From Nitrospirota bacterium (GTDB lineage: Bacteria > Nitrospirota > 9FT-COMBO-42-15 > HDB-SIOI813), in the NCBI GenBank assembly GCA_020846775.1, contig JADLDG010000034.1, forward strand, positions 120,017 through 184,016: a DNA stretch of 64,000 bases, given 5' to 3'. A program made the position numbers and the translations under genes. The notes below the pieces were generated by a model that was not told the DNA's origin, searched no databases, and worked only from the letters and a program-made list of their open reading frames with translations. Shown piece by piece: positions 29,738-38,371 of this stretch (position 1 is its first letter; each line of letters starts with the position of its first letter).

Positions 29738-30274
29738 TTATAACCTTCCCGACATTTCGGCCCTTTGCTGGCGCTCGCGTTTTTTCATTCTTCTGAGAAA
29801 CAGCCCTCTCTTGAGACTACTGAGATGATCTATGAACAATACGCCGTTTATGTGATCTATTTCGTGTTGAAAAACCCTTGCAAGAAGACCCTCTGCTGTT
29901 ATTTCCATGCTGTTTCCATCCATGTCATTTCCCTTTACAGTTACAATCTCAGATCTGACTACCGACTCTCTGAAATCAGGGACACTAAGACAGCCCTCTT
30001 CCCCTTTCACCTCACCTTCTTTGAAGGTAATAACAGGATTAATAAAAACAGAATAATTTATAAGAGGTCCCTCGGATGAAAGTCCTGGGTCATAAATAAA
30101 GAGGCGTACAGGTTCACCCACCTGGACAGCGGCAAGACCAAGTCCCGGTATTGCATCCAGGGTATCCTTCATATCCTGGATAAGCCTTCGTAAATTATCA
30201 TCCCATTTTTCTACCCGCCGGCTCATCTGACGGAGTATCGGGTCAGGATATTCTCTGATCCCACGCACAGACAT
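29738..30274 (-). CDS. def: Peptide deformylase
   Basis: Def removes the N-formyl group from nascent proteins. All three family motifs are visible in the 178 residues: GLGLAAVQVG, EEGCLSVPD with the metal-binding Cys, and FQHEIDHINGVLF with the HExxH site. The basic tail (RRMKKRERQQR) extends slightly past the core. First gene of def-fmt. Confidence 0.96.
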   Translation of the reverse strand: MSVRGIREYPDPILRQMSRRVEKWDDNLRRLIQDMKDTLDAIPGLGLAAVQVGEPVRLFIYDPGLSSEGPLINYSVFINPVITFKEGEVKGEEGCLSVPDFRESVVRSEIVTVKGNDMDGNSMEITAEGLLARVFQHEIDHINGVLFIDHLSSLKRGLFLRRMKKRERQQRAEMSGRL

Positions 30275-30462
30275 TATAGAGTCCTCCTAACTTTCACTCT
30301 AACACCTGACACCTTAAAAATCAAGCTGATGCATGACAGATTATATGTAAATTCCCTTTCTAAATCATCAAAGTATATAAGCAACACATTTGATCAATCT
30401 GTCGTCTCTTTACTTTTCTGACATTTCTATTAATAATAGATTATAATAAGAAGGAGATCACT

Positions 30463-30963
30463 ATGCAGAAAAAATTATTTGCAATAACTATGTTGTTGAG
30501 CTTTATCCTTTCATTGGGCACAGCCCTTGCCGCGTCTGTACCATTAGCCGGTGACAGGGCCCCTGAGTTTACCCTTAAATCCATTACAGGCGAAAGCGTA
30601 TCGCTGTCTCAGTACAAAGGTTCAGTGATTGTACTGGGCCTGTTCCACATCTGTGAACCGTGCATGATTCAGGCGACACAGATGCAAAAACTTCTGAATG
30701 AGGGGCAGTCAAAAGCCGTATTCCTTGGGATTAATACTGCAGGAGACTCTGAGGAAGATGTCAGGTCCTACCTCAACCAATTTGAGACAAGGATAACCTT
30801 CTCTTATCTGTTAGACCCTGCACGGGATATCAATAAGAAATATTTCCAGAGGCTTATGCCTACTGTCCTCGTAATTGATGGCAACGGGATCATCAGATAC
30901 AGGGGGTCCTCAACACCCGCGGCCCTGCTTCTATCAGAGATAAAAAAAGCGACTGCGAAATAG
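30463..30963 (+). CDS. Exported TlpA/AhpC-like thiol-disulfide protein
   Basis: This 166-residue thioredoxin-fold protein has a signal peptide ending in LAAS (about residue 24). The conserved opening is GDRAPEFTLKSITGESVSLS. The active site is FHICEPCMIQA (CxxC with EP between), and a cis-Pro lies in RLMPTVLVIDGNG. It probably reduces periplasmic thiols, possibly during cytochrome c maturation given the nearby multiheme genes. AAGGAGAT precedes the ATG. Confidence 0.85.
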   Translation: MQKKLFAITMLLSFILSLGTALAASVPLAGDRAPEFTLKSITGESVSLSQYKGSVIVLGLFHICEPCMIQATQMQKLLNEGQSKAVFLGINTAGDSEEDVRSYLNQFETRITFSYLLDPARDINKKYFQRLMPTVLVIDGNGIIRYRGSSTPAALLLSEIKKATAK

Positions 30964-31006
30964 AGAGAAGTTACTCGGCCGGGATACAAAGCCGGCAGTT
31001 CTGACT

Positions 31007-32407
31007 TTAAATGTGGATTGCATTTCCTTCGACCAGATGCGCAGCTTCCTTTATTACCTCAGACAGTGTGGGGTGGGGAAATATCACATGAGAAATATCT
31101 GATGCCACAGCTTCAAGAGACATCGCTATGGAAAGTCCGCCGATAAGCTCTGATACTTCAGGCCCTATCATGTGAACACCGAGTATCTCACCGTTTTTTT
31201 TATCTGCAACTATCTTGACAAATCCACCCTCATCATCACCTGATATTATGGCCTTGCTGCTTGCAGTAAAGGGGAATTTGGCAGTCTTAACTTCGTATCC
31301 CCTCTCCTCTGCATCCTTCACTGTAAATCCGATACTGGCAACCTGAGGATTCGAATAATTCACCCTGGGGACTAAAGGGATCTTTATTGCCGGGGCCTCT
31401 TTCCCTGCAATGTGGAGAGCAACCAGAATCCCTTCCTGAGATGCCTTGTGCGCTAACAGAGGCGGACCTGCCAGGTCTCCAATGGCATAAATCCCTGCCT
31501 TAGACGTTTCATATCTTTCATTGACCTTAACGAATCCGTTCTGAAGCTCTATGCCGAGTTCTTCTATACCTGTATTGGCAGTTACAGGTCTTCTGCCCAG
31601 GGCAACAAGCATCCTGTCAGCCGTAAGCGTCTCACCCCTCCCGTCTTTCCCTTTAACACCGGCGTGAACCTTTCCATCTATAACCTTGACATTCTCAAGC
31701 GTGGTCTCAACCAGTATCTTTACCCCCCTTTTTACCATGGTACGCTTGAGTACAGTACTGATGTCGCGCTCCTCAAACGGCAGGATTGAATCTTTCATCT
31801 CAATGATAGCAACCTCCGTGCCGAGGGTATTAAAGAACCCGGCGAACTCAACACCAATATCCCCGCCGCCGGCAATAATCAAAGAAGAAGGCAGATCCTC
31901 CATTTGAAGGAGCTCATCGCTTGTAACAACATACCTGTCATCAAAAGGCATCCATGAAGGCCTCATTGTGCATGACCCTGTAGCAAGAATGACATTATTA
32001 CTCTGAATCCCGCCAATCACTTTTCCGCCTTTTATTAATACCACCTTACCAGGAGCTGAAATTCGGCCTTCCGCTTCTATTACCTCAACCCCGTACTTCC
32101 TTAACAGCATCTTTACACCGTTGTGAAGTCTGGTTACAACAGCATCTTTTCTTCTGACAATCTGAAGAAAATCAAAACCGACTTTTTCAGATGTAATCCC
32201 GTACTCCTGAGACTTTTTAAAAAGGTGATACAGATGTGCAGAATGAAGAAGAGACTTGGTCGGGATACACCCCCTGTGCAGGCATGTTCCTCCTGCCTTA
32301 TCCCTTTCAATGAGACATGTCTTCAGGCCCAGCTGTGCCGCCTTAATAGCGGCAACGTAACCGCCGGGGCCGCCCCCTATTACAGCTATATCATACATTT
32401 TGTCCAA
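31007..32407 (-). CDS. lpdA: Dihydrolipoamide dehydrogenase
   Basis: This FAD enzyme (E3) reoxidises lipoyl groups of 2-oxoacid dehydrogenases or the glycine cleavage system. Over 466 residues one sees the FAD fold GGGPGGYVAA, the redox disulfide GGTCLHRGCIPTK (about residues 40-52), the NAD-binding AGGGDIGVEFAGFF, YAIGDLAGPPLLAHKA, and the C-terminal His/Glu motif in FPHPTLSEVIKEA. No E1 or E2 genes are adjacent. Confidence 0.95.
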   Translation of the reverse strand: MDKMYDIAVIGGGPGGYVAAIKAAQLGLKTCLIERDKAGGTCLHRGCIPTKSLLHSAHLYHLFKKSQEYGITSEKVGFDFLQIVRRKDAVVTRLHNGVKMLLRKYGVEVIEAEGRISAPGKVVLIKGGKVIGGIQSNNVILATGSCTMRPSWMPFDDRYVVTSDELLQMEDLPSSLIIAGGGDIGVEFAGFFNTLGTEVAIIEMKDSILPFEERDISTVLKRTMVKRGVKILVETTLENVKVIDGKVHAGVKGKDGRGETLTADRMLVALGRRPVTANTGIEELGIELQNGFVKVNERYETSKAGIYAIGDLAGPPLLAHKASQEGILVALHIAGKEAPAIKIPLVPRVNYSNPQVASIGFTVKDAEERGYEVKTAKFPFTASSKAIISGDDEGGFVKIVADKKNGEILGVHMIGPEVSELIGGLSIAMSLEAVASDISHVIFPHPTLSEVIKEAAHLVEGNAIHI

Positions 32408-32449
32408 CGCATCTCCCCCATTAATGACTTTACAAATAATTCATGCTTT

Positions 32450-32467
32450 TGTAACATGATGGTAACA
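32450..32467 (+). promoter_or_regulatory. PHO-box-like direct repeat upstream of phoB
   Basis: TGTAACATGATGGTAACA contains two (T/G)GTAACA repeats exactly 11 bp apart, the spacing of PhoB sites. It lies about 45-60 bp before the phoB-like gene, where a PhoB dimer could act in place of a -35. This suggests autoregulation; it could also serve the divergent lpdA gene. Confidence 0.5.
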
Positions 32468-32511
32468 AAAAGATGTTATTTTTACAAACATAATACATGG
32501 TGAGTTTACGG

Positions 32512-33186
32512 GTGAAGCAAACTATCTTAGTAGTAGACGATGAGAACGATATATTGACACTTCTTAAGTATAACCTGGAGAAGGCCGGCTTTAATGTCTT
32601 ATCTTCCCAGGACGGACCTGAGGCTGTTAGTACTGCGGCAAAGAAACGGCCTGACCTGATTATCCTTGACATTATGCTGCCAAGCATGGAAGGGACAGAG
32701 GTTTGCGGGGTACTTAAAAACCGTGAAACCACACGCGATATCCCTATCATAATGCTGACTGCAAAGGGTGATGAAATAGATCGTATTGTAGGTTTCGAGC
32801 TTGGCGCTGATGATTACATTATCAAGCCATTCAGCCCCAGGGAACTGGTGTTACGCGTTAAAGCAGTCTTGAAAAGGGGACAGGAAAAGGAGATCAAGGT
32901 CATCAAGGCCGGCCCTGTCAGTATAGATATAGGCAAGTCCACGGCAAGTGTTGATGGGAGGATATTGAGCCTTACTGCCACAGAGTACAAATTGCTTGTG
33001 GAACTTGCCAGGTCCCCAGGAAGGGTCCTTACCCGGGAGGTTCTGCTCGACCGGGTATGGGGCGAAGGATGTTTCGTCATTGACAGGACAGTGGACACAC
33101 ATATGACAAGGCTGCGGGAAAAACTCGGAGATTACGGCAGCTTTATTGAAACCGTACGTGGTTTTGGATACAGATTCAGGGAATAG
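32512..33186 (+). CDS. phoB: OmpR/PhoB-family response regulator
   Basis: This two-domain transcription factor of 224 residues has a receiver with the acidic pair VVDDEND, the phosphoryl Asp in LIILDIMLPSMEG (about residue 53), Thr in IIMLTAK and Lys in DDYIIKPFS. A winged helix follows with LTATEYKLLVELA and the tail DTHMTRLREKLG...TVRGFGYRF. The GTG at 32512 has GGTGAG seven bases before it and gives the usual N-terminus VKQTILVVDDE. An ATG at 32497 is the alternative. The kinase gene follows. Confidence 0.85.
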   Translation: MKQTILVVDDENDILTLLKYNLEKAGFNVLSSQDGPEAVSTAAKKRPDLIILDIMLPSMEGTEVCGVLKNRETTRDIPIIMLTAKGDEIDRIVGFELGADDYIIKPFSPRELVLRVKAVLKRGQEKEIKVIKAGPVSIDIGKSTASVDGRILSLTATEYKLLVELARSPGRVLTREVLLDRVWGEGCFVIDRTVDTHMTRLREKLGDYGSFIETVRGFGYRFRE

Positions 33187-33244
33187 TTAACTGTGTGCAA
33201 TGAGAAGAATGGGTTTGTGAGGTTATTTTTGTATGAACTGTCAT

Positions 33245-33333
33245 GAGCCGCGGGCTCGCAAAGTGGCATGAAAATCAGCGGGACATGAATGTCCCGCCTA
33301 TCGCTGCGATAGACGGGGTTTTCTAACCCCGTC
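33245..33333. repeat. Cluster of four perfect hairpins between phoB and phoR
   Basis: Four back-to-back inverted repeats fill the gap. GAGCC/GGCTC lies at 33245-33257. GCGGGACAT/ATGTCCCGC (2-nt loop) lies at 33278-33297. CTATCG/CGATAG lies at 33298-33312. GACGGGGTT/AACCCCGTC (4-nt loop) lies at 33312-33333. All arms are perfect. The look is that of a REP/BIME-type element or a structured mRNA segment within the operon. Confidence 0.7.
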
Positions 33334-33347
33334 GTAGGGATTTTAGA

Positions 33348-34358
33348 GTGAAGCTATTAGAAGCCATAGTTAGAGAGATGGAGATAGGGGTGCTTGTTAT
33401 TGACTCAGAAAAAAACATCCTCTTCACCAACCCCTTTTTTAAAGATTCCTTTCTGATGAGAGGGAGTGCATACGGGCAGAAAGTCTCAGATATACTTGGA
33501 GACAATAGCGTTCTCGATGCAATAGACAAAACACTTAGATCCAAAGACGCCACTCCTGGAAAGGTTATTATGGAGGGACAGAATGGGAATGTCCTTGAGG
33601 TACGACTGGTCCACTTTGTCGAAGAAACCATAAGGGGGCTGATAGGTTTTTTTCGCGACATTACAGAAGAAAAGAGGGTGGAAGCCATTAAGCGTGACTT
33701 CGTGGCTAATGTAAGCCATGAGCTGAGGACACCCCTGGCAAGCATAAAGGGATATGCAGAGACGCTGCTTGACGGTGCTATGAAGGACAGCGATATCCTT
33801 GATAAATTTCTCTCGATAATTGACAAACACGCAAACAGGATGACCGCCCTGATAGACGACCTCCTGATATTATCAAAGCTTGAATCACAGCAGATGCCGC
33901 TTAACCTCGAGGAAGTTGATATACAAGGATTAATTCAGGGTGTAATTCACAGCCTTGAAAAAAACGCCAGAGACAAGGGGTTGAAGTTAGTCGGTAATAT
34001 TCAAAAAGATATACCTAAGATTATGAGCGACAAGGTGCGCCTTGAACAGGTTATAGTCAATCTAATTGACAATGCAGTTAAGTATACAAACCATGGTGAA
34101 GTCAGGTTGAATGCATTCATAGATGGCGAGACCTTGAGAGTGGATGTAGAAGACACCGGAACAGGCATCCCGGAAAAGGATTTAGCAAGGATATTCGAAA
34201 GATTTTATCGCGTAGACAAGGGCAGAAGCAGAGACCTTGGCGGCACCGGCCTCGGCCTCGCAATAGTAAAGCACATAATACAGGCCCATAACGGTAAGAT
34301 TTGGGTGCACAGTCTGCCAGGCAAAGGCACGACATTTTCATTTTCAATACCGTTCTGA
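33348..34358 (+). CDS. phoR: PAS-containing sensor histidine kinase, PhoR-like
   Basis: This 336-residue kinase starts at a GTG. A PAS domain (about residues 1-108, VLVIDSEKNILFTNPFF) leads to HisKA, with the phospho-accepting His in VANVSHELRTPLASIKGYAE (about residue 125). An HATPase follows with NLIDNAVKYTN and GGTGLGLAIVKHI. The kinase core is of PhoR type, and the pairing with the upstream regulator supports that. Unlike usual PhoR, no membrane segment precedes the PAS domain, so it looks cytosolic or N-terminally shortened. Confidence 0.85.
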   Translation: MKLLEAIVREMEIGVLVIDSEKNILFTNPFFKDSFLMRGSAYGQKVSDILGDNSVLDAIDKTLRSKDATPGKVIMEGQNGNVLEVRLVHFVEETIRGLIGFFRDITEEKRVEAIKRDFVANVSHELRTPLASIKGYAETLLDGAMKDSDILDKFLSIIDKHANRMTALIDDLLILSKLESQQMPLNLEEVDIQGLIQGVIHSLEKNARDKGLKLVGNIQKDIPKIMSDKVRLEQVIVNLIDNAVKYTNHGEVRLNAFIDGETLRVDVEDTGTGIPEKDLARIFERFYRVDKGRSRDLGGTGLGLAIVKHIIQAHNGKIWVHSLPGKGTTFSFSIPF

Positions 34359-34385
34359 CCTGACAATTCCCTTCAGGTTATTTTG
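34358..34385 (+). terminator. Weak stem-loop with T-run after phoR
   Basis: ACCTGA (34358-34363) pairs with TCAGGT (34373-34378) and is followed by TATTTT. The short stem overlaps the phoR stop and the end of the convergent lipoprotein gene. It may act as a weak terminator. Confidence 0.3.
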
Positions 34386-36624
34386 GGCCTTCCGGATTCG
34401 ATGGATCTGACCACAAGGCGGACCAGACCCTGCCCTCATGAATGAAATGCGCACTGTCATTTAAGATCAGGGCCCTGTCGCTGCCGTAGCCGTAATCGTA
34501 GACATTGTCATCGGATCGTTCTTCGGCAATCAATTGACCTGACTGCGTGAAACCTCTCTTTCCCTGTAGAGCGATATCAAAAAGATACAGGGCCGTATGA
34601 GTCCAATCATAATAATCCCATGGGTTCCCTGACATGTTTATGCTTAATGTATTATGGAGTCTTACAGGCAGCGCAACACGCGCCGGCTTTCCATCAACCG
34701 GAGGTATATAGGCAAAGGCATGATGATCCATCAAAGCATCCGTATCTGTCCCTCGCCGGCCGATCACTATGCTGTCCAACTCTACTGGTTTTGCAGGGTC
34801 CTGAACATCAAAGAGGGAGAGTTTCAACCCCTGGTACCAGGCCCCTCGACCATCGCCCGACCCTCCAGGACCATTATCGGGAATTGCATCCTTTCCGATA
34901 CCGAGAAGCAGATTTTCACTTATTGGATGGAGAAATTCCGAATAACCTTTAATCTCAATCTCACCTGCAATATGGGGGGCCGCAGGGTCCTTTAAATCAA
35001 TTACATAGAGCGGGTCCGTGATCCGGAATGTCACCAGATAGGCCCTGTCACCAAGGAAGCGTGCGGCATAAAGCCTCTCTCCCGGCTTCCCGATTGGTTC
35101 AGGATTCGCTTCATTCGGCAGGCGGGAGACCTCCACTAGACGTTCCTCTTCTCTGGTTTCTGATTCTTTCAATACAGTCAACATTGTTTGTGCACTGTCG
35201 TTCCAAGTCTCACCCAGAGAAGTGACGATTCGAAGGTATCCGTCCTTTTCACCCATTCGGAACGACTTCTTGTCCTGCTCCCATCCGAGATGCCCGGGAA
35301 CAACACCTGAGCCTCTGTAAACCGGCTCAGCAGCCTCCAGAGAAAACTTATGCAAATCTGTCTTCACCTCAGGGCTCGAGTATGCAACCGTCATCCTATT
35401 GGTACTTGAAAAGCTCAGTTCATTACCGCTGAATAAAGGCATCGGTGCATAGCGATAGCGTGTCGTTGCCAGATAGATGGACTGCGGAGAGACATAGACC
35501 GACTCCGCCTGCCCAACTATACAGTTTGACCTTGGCGTTTGGGGTGATGCGAGGTCTATCGCCGTAATCGTAATGATGTCAGGCGTAGAAACATCCTCAC
35601 CCGGCGTTGGCGGCAGGTAACAATTCTCCGGGGTCACCAGATCCGTCTTTTCATTATCATCAATCCTGATATCCGGCAACAGGTCTGAAAGAGAAGTGCC
35701 TGCCAGAAGAGCGGCATTGCTCTGTTTTTCCTTTTCCGTTCCAGGATATAATTTATAGCCTTCAATATAGGGGGTGTACCGTGAAACAATATAAATAATA
35801 TCACCTATGCGGCGGCTTGCAATCAGATAACCGTCGAATGACATGTTAGCCAGACCCGCAGGTTTGGACGGATCACTTACATCGAACAGTTCTAAAGTAG
35901 TCTTGCCGCTTCTCCAGTTCCAGGGCATAAACCAGAACTCCATTGGGGTACCGGAGCTTCCAGTGCCTATAACCGCAAGGAGGTCAGTGGGCCCTTCATC
36001 ACGGCCTGTCACCAGATAGAGACTATCTACCATTGAGGAGTCAGACAAACTGATCTTTGCTAATTCCGATGATGCCGGCGGGGAATCAGAAAGCTCCATT
36101 ATCCTGACCTTATTGGCGTTTTCCCTATAGAAAGAGTCGTCTATACCGGACGATCCGCTAAATAAACCTGTATCATCAAGCGCAGTCATTCCCTCCATGA
36201 ATCCGTAATAGGTGTAGGGACTCTTAACTGCCAAAAAAAGATGCCGCCCGTCGGTCTTTATCAGGTCCGCCTCATCTACTCCTGACTCCTGCAAATTGGT
36301 TGACGAAAATTCAGGCTGTGAGCTATCAGGAGAAGTCTTCACTTCCTGCCCTGACATAGTATTTGTGACGACGTTTACCTGCGTATCTGTAAAAATGACA
36401 CCGCCTGAAGACATATCAAGGGACTGTTTCTTAATAGCCTCCTTGAGATATGTTTCCATAGCAGGAGGAGACACGAAACGGGCCAGTGAGTATTGGTAGT
36501 CTCGATCACCGGTAAGTTCATCGGTACCTACATGCCTGCCTGAATCATCACTGCTGACAGACCCGCAGCCAGAGGTTATGGTAAGAATAATTACAATTGC
36601 CGCAAGCCAGTTGACAGGTTTCAT
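34378..36624 (-). CDS. Lipoprotein with C-terminal beta-propeller domain (Beta_propel family)
   Basis: This 748-residue surface or periplasmic lipoprotein has a signal ending in the lipobox TSGC (about residue 20). The body matches the large secreted beta-propeller family found in many bacteria and archaea. It has ESGVDEADLIKTDGRHLFLA, then LELFDVSDPSKPAGLANMSF, DRAYLVTFRITDPLYVIDLK, and HHAFAYIPPVDGKPARVALP. Family function is unknown; binding rather than catalysis is likely. Convergent with phoR, nearly abutting it. Confidence 0.8.
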   Translation of the reverse strand: MKPVNWLAAIVIILTITSGCGSVSSDDSGRHVGTDELTGDRDYQYSLARFVSPPAMETYLKEAIKKQSLDMSSGGVIFTDTQVNVVTNTMSGQEVKTSPDSSQPEFSSTNLQESGVDEADLIKTDGRHLFLAVKSPYTYYGFMEGMTALDDTGLFSGSSGIDDSFYRENANKVRIMELSDSPPASSELAKISLSDSSMVDSLYLVTGRDEGPTDLLAVIGTGSSGTPMEFWFMPWNWRSGKTTLELFDVSDPSKPAGLANMSFDGYLIASRRIGDIIYIVSRYTPYIEGYKLYPGTEKEKQSNAALLAGTSLSDLLPDIRIDDNEKTDLVTPENCYLPPTPGEDVSTPDIITITAIDLASPQTPRSNCIVGQAESVYVSPQSIYLATTRYRYAPMPLFSGNELSFSSTNRMTVAYSSPEVKTDLHKFSLEAAEPVYRGSGVVPGHLGWEQDKKSFRMGEKDGYLRIVTSLGETWNDSAQTMLTVLKESETREEERLVEVSRLPNEANPEPIGKPGERLYAARFLGDRAYLVTFRITDPLYVIDLKDPAAPHIAGEIEIKGYSEFLHPISENLLLGIGKDAIPDNGPGGSGDGRGAWYQGLKLSLFDVQDPAKPVELDSIVIGRRGTDTDALMDHHAFAYIPPVDGKPARVALPVRLHNTLSINMSGNPWDYYDWTHTALYLFDIALQGKRGFTQSGQLIAEERSDDNVYDYGYGSDRALILNDSAHFIHEGRVWSALWSDPSNPEGPK

Positions 36625-36698
36625 AATCTGATTCCATTATATCCTTCCAGCAATCTGTTGACAACTCAGGGGATCTTTATAAAAGCAATTTAGTAAGG

Positions 36699-36727
36699 TT
36701 GACACCCCCCCTCCTTTCTGATAATCT
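36699..36727 (+). promoter_or_regulatory. Sigma70-like promoter for the DsbA/MauE pair
   Basis: TTGACA at 36699-36704 is followed, after 17 bases, by TAATCT at 36722-36727. It is about 33 bp before the ATG at 36760. Confidence 0.5.
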
Positions 36728-36759
36728 TTGCCAGGAAGCGACGATCTCACTGAAAATTC

Positions 36760-37443
36760 ATGGGAAAAAGATCTCAGAAGCCCGCAGTACAAAAACCAAA
36801 CCGAAGCAGGAGGGCTAAACGCCGTTCCTGGATAGCTGCAGGAATCCTTATAGCAATCATCCTGACTGGATACCTCTTATCCCGCATACCGGAGATTGGA
36901 TCCACCTACGGTGAGGGAGATCCGGTCAAGGGAGCCGCTAAGGCCAGGGTCAGGATCGTGGAATACAGCGACTTCCAATGCCCGGCATGCAGGAATGCCC
37001 AGGGGGCATTAAAACAAATAATTGAAGAATATGGAGAGAAGGTACAGATCATCTTTAATGACTTTCCGCTTGTCTCAAACCACCCAAATGCCCTTCCGGC
37101 TGCAGAGGCCGCCCAATGTGCCTATGTTCAAAACAGGTTCTGGGAGTATCATGACCTCCTCTTCGAGAGACAGGATATCTGGGCCCCGACGACCGATCCG
37201 CAGCCATATTTCCTGGATTACGCTAAGGAAACAGGACTTAACATAGAACAGTTCACCCGGTGCACTGAAAACCGGGAAACCAAAAAGGCCGTCAGCACGG
37301 ATATGAAAGAAGGGGAATCCCTCCGTATCCGCTCAACCCCCACTTTTTTTATCAACGATACCCGCTTAGTCGGCCAGGCGACCTACAACAACTTCAAGGA
37401 TGCTATTGACTCTCAATTAGGCAGAGGGAATAAGGGAGAATAA
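36760..37443 (+). CDS. DsbA-family thioredoxin-like protein, membrane-anchored
   Basis: This 227-residue protein has a basic N-terminus rich in Lys/Arg and one hydrophobic anchor (IAAGILIAIILTGYLLS). The thioredoxin_4/DsbA domain carries YSDFQCPACRNAQGALKQI with the CxxC near residue 72. A helical insert and the cis-Pro loop RIRSTPTFFINDTRLVGQ follow. It likely oxidises or isomerises periplasmic disulfides. The MauE/DoxX gene starts 6 bp after it; such proteins recycle or assist DsbA-like partners. Confidence 0.88.
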   Translation: MGKRSQKPAVQKPNRSRRAKRRSWIAAGILIAIILTGYLLSRIPEIGSTYGEGDPVKGAAKARVRIVEYSDFQCPACRNAQGALKQIIEEYGEKVQIIFNDFPLVSNHPNALPAAEAAQCAYVQNRFWEYHDLLFERQDIWAPTTDPQPYFLDYAKETGLNIEQFTRCTENRETKKAVSTDMKEGESLRIRSTPTFFINDTRLVGQATYNNFKDAIDSQLGRGNKGE

Positions 37444-37449
37444 GCCTGT

Positions 37450-37944
37450 ATGGCCTTATGGGGAAACTTGAGATGGATTAGTAATCCCATCCTCCTTCTA
37501 ACGATCCGTCTTCTTTTCGGCGCTTTTTTCATTTTCACAGGCGTGTTGAAACTGATGGAACCCCGTGCGGAATTTGAGGCCGTAATCCGTGCTTATCAGA
37601 TCTTTCCGGCAGCCGTTATCCCATGGATCTCTCTTACTCTCCCCTGGATAGAATTAACGGTGGGGACCTGTCTCGCCCTCGGATTCCTGACAACAATCGC
37701 CGCCTGGATGGCCGGGGCAACTCTGCTGGGGTTCACCCTGGCATTAGGCTACACAGTGGTCATGGGAATCAACCTGGAGGACTGCGGCTGTTTCGGGTCT
37801 ATCGGGTTTAAACAGAGTGGTTCCACTGCCTTTATCCGAAACCTGATCCTCCTTACCCTGTACGTCCCAATTCTCCTATATCCAGCACAGGCATGGAGTC
37901 TCGACGCATTTTTAGAGAAGGAACATGTTAATATTGATTCATGA
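37450..37944 (+). CDS. MauE/DoxX-type integral membrane protein
   Basis: This 164-residue protein has four hydrophobic helices. LLFGAFFIFTGVLKLMEPR opens the family pattern, and GINLEDCGCFGSIGF carries the Cys motif of MauE-like redox proteins. Members support disulfide formation in exported partners, which fits the DsbA-like gene directly upstream. Confidence 0.8.
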   Translation: MALWGNLRWISNPILLLTIRLLFGAFFIFTGVLKLMEPRAEFEAVIRAYQIFPAAVIPWISLTLPWIELTVGTCLALGFLTTIAAWMAGATLLGFTLALGYTVVMGINLEDCGCFGSIGFKQSGSTAFIRNLILLTLYVPILLYPAQAWSLDAFLEKEHVNIDS

Positions 37945-38229
37945 GCGTAATCATCAGAGAAGTTAAGGATTAATGCAATAAAAACACTCCATGACAGTGG
38001 TATCAGGACATACGCCTTTATAGGACCAGTGCTCCCTATGAATCCTGATGCCCTTATAGAAAGGCTGCGCCCCCATGCTGACAGCGTTATTATTGACGGG
38101 ATGAACGATACCTCAAAGACAATGCAAATATACAGAAAGATGAACCTGACCAAATGGCTTGACAGGGGTTTTACAGACGATGTTATTATGAGATTGAAGA
38201 ATGGCTTTGAATATGTAATCCCTCTGTAA
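37945..38229 (+). pseudogene. Remnant of a radical-SAM protein (C-terminal piece)
   Basis: An open frame without a proper start reads AIKTLHDSGIRTYAFIGPVL, then MNPDALIERLRPHADSVIID and KMNLTKWLDRGFTDDVI. This resembles the C-terminal part of SPL/Rv2578c-like radical-SAM proteins. The N-terminal half with the CxxxCxxC cluster is absent. It begins directly after the MauE gene stop, so a deletion or insertion has joined them. Confidence 0.55.
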
Positions 38230-38240
38230 AAAGTTAAGGA

Positions 38241-38371
38241 TGTGAGCATCCACTGGAGATCCGGGTGGTGGACGGGAAGTTCACAGACCTGAAAAAGGCA
38301 AAGATGCTGGCATTTAAGGAAGACAAATCGCTCAGCGCCCTGATACGGGAATCGCTTGAGGAGAAGAAGAC
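38241..38371 (+). pseudogene. Remnant of a ribbon-helix-helix antitoxin
   Basis: The frame reads VVDGKFTDLKKAKMLAFKED then KSLSALIRESLEEK, the pattern of small RHH (CopG/MetJ-like) antitoxins. It then runs straight into the antisense of the Fic gene 3' end at 38372. No toxin gene follows. The longer open frame to 38618 is probably read-through into the Fic region. Confidence 0.45.

Noticed and set aside
30978..30996. GCCGG/CCGGC stem between the thiol protein gene and lpdA as a terminator
   Set aside because: Short stem and no T-run on either strand.
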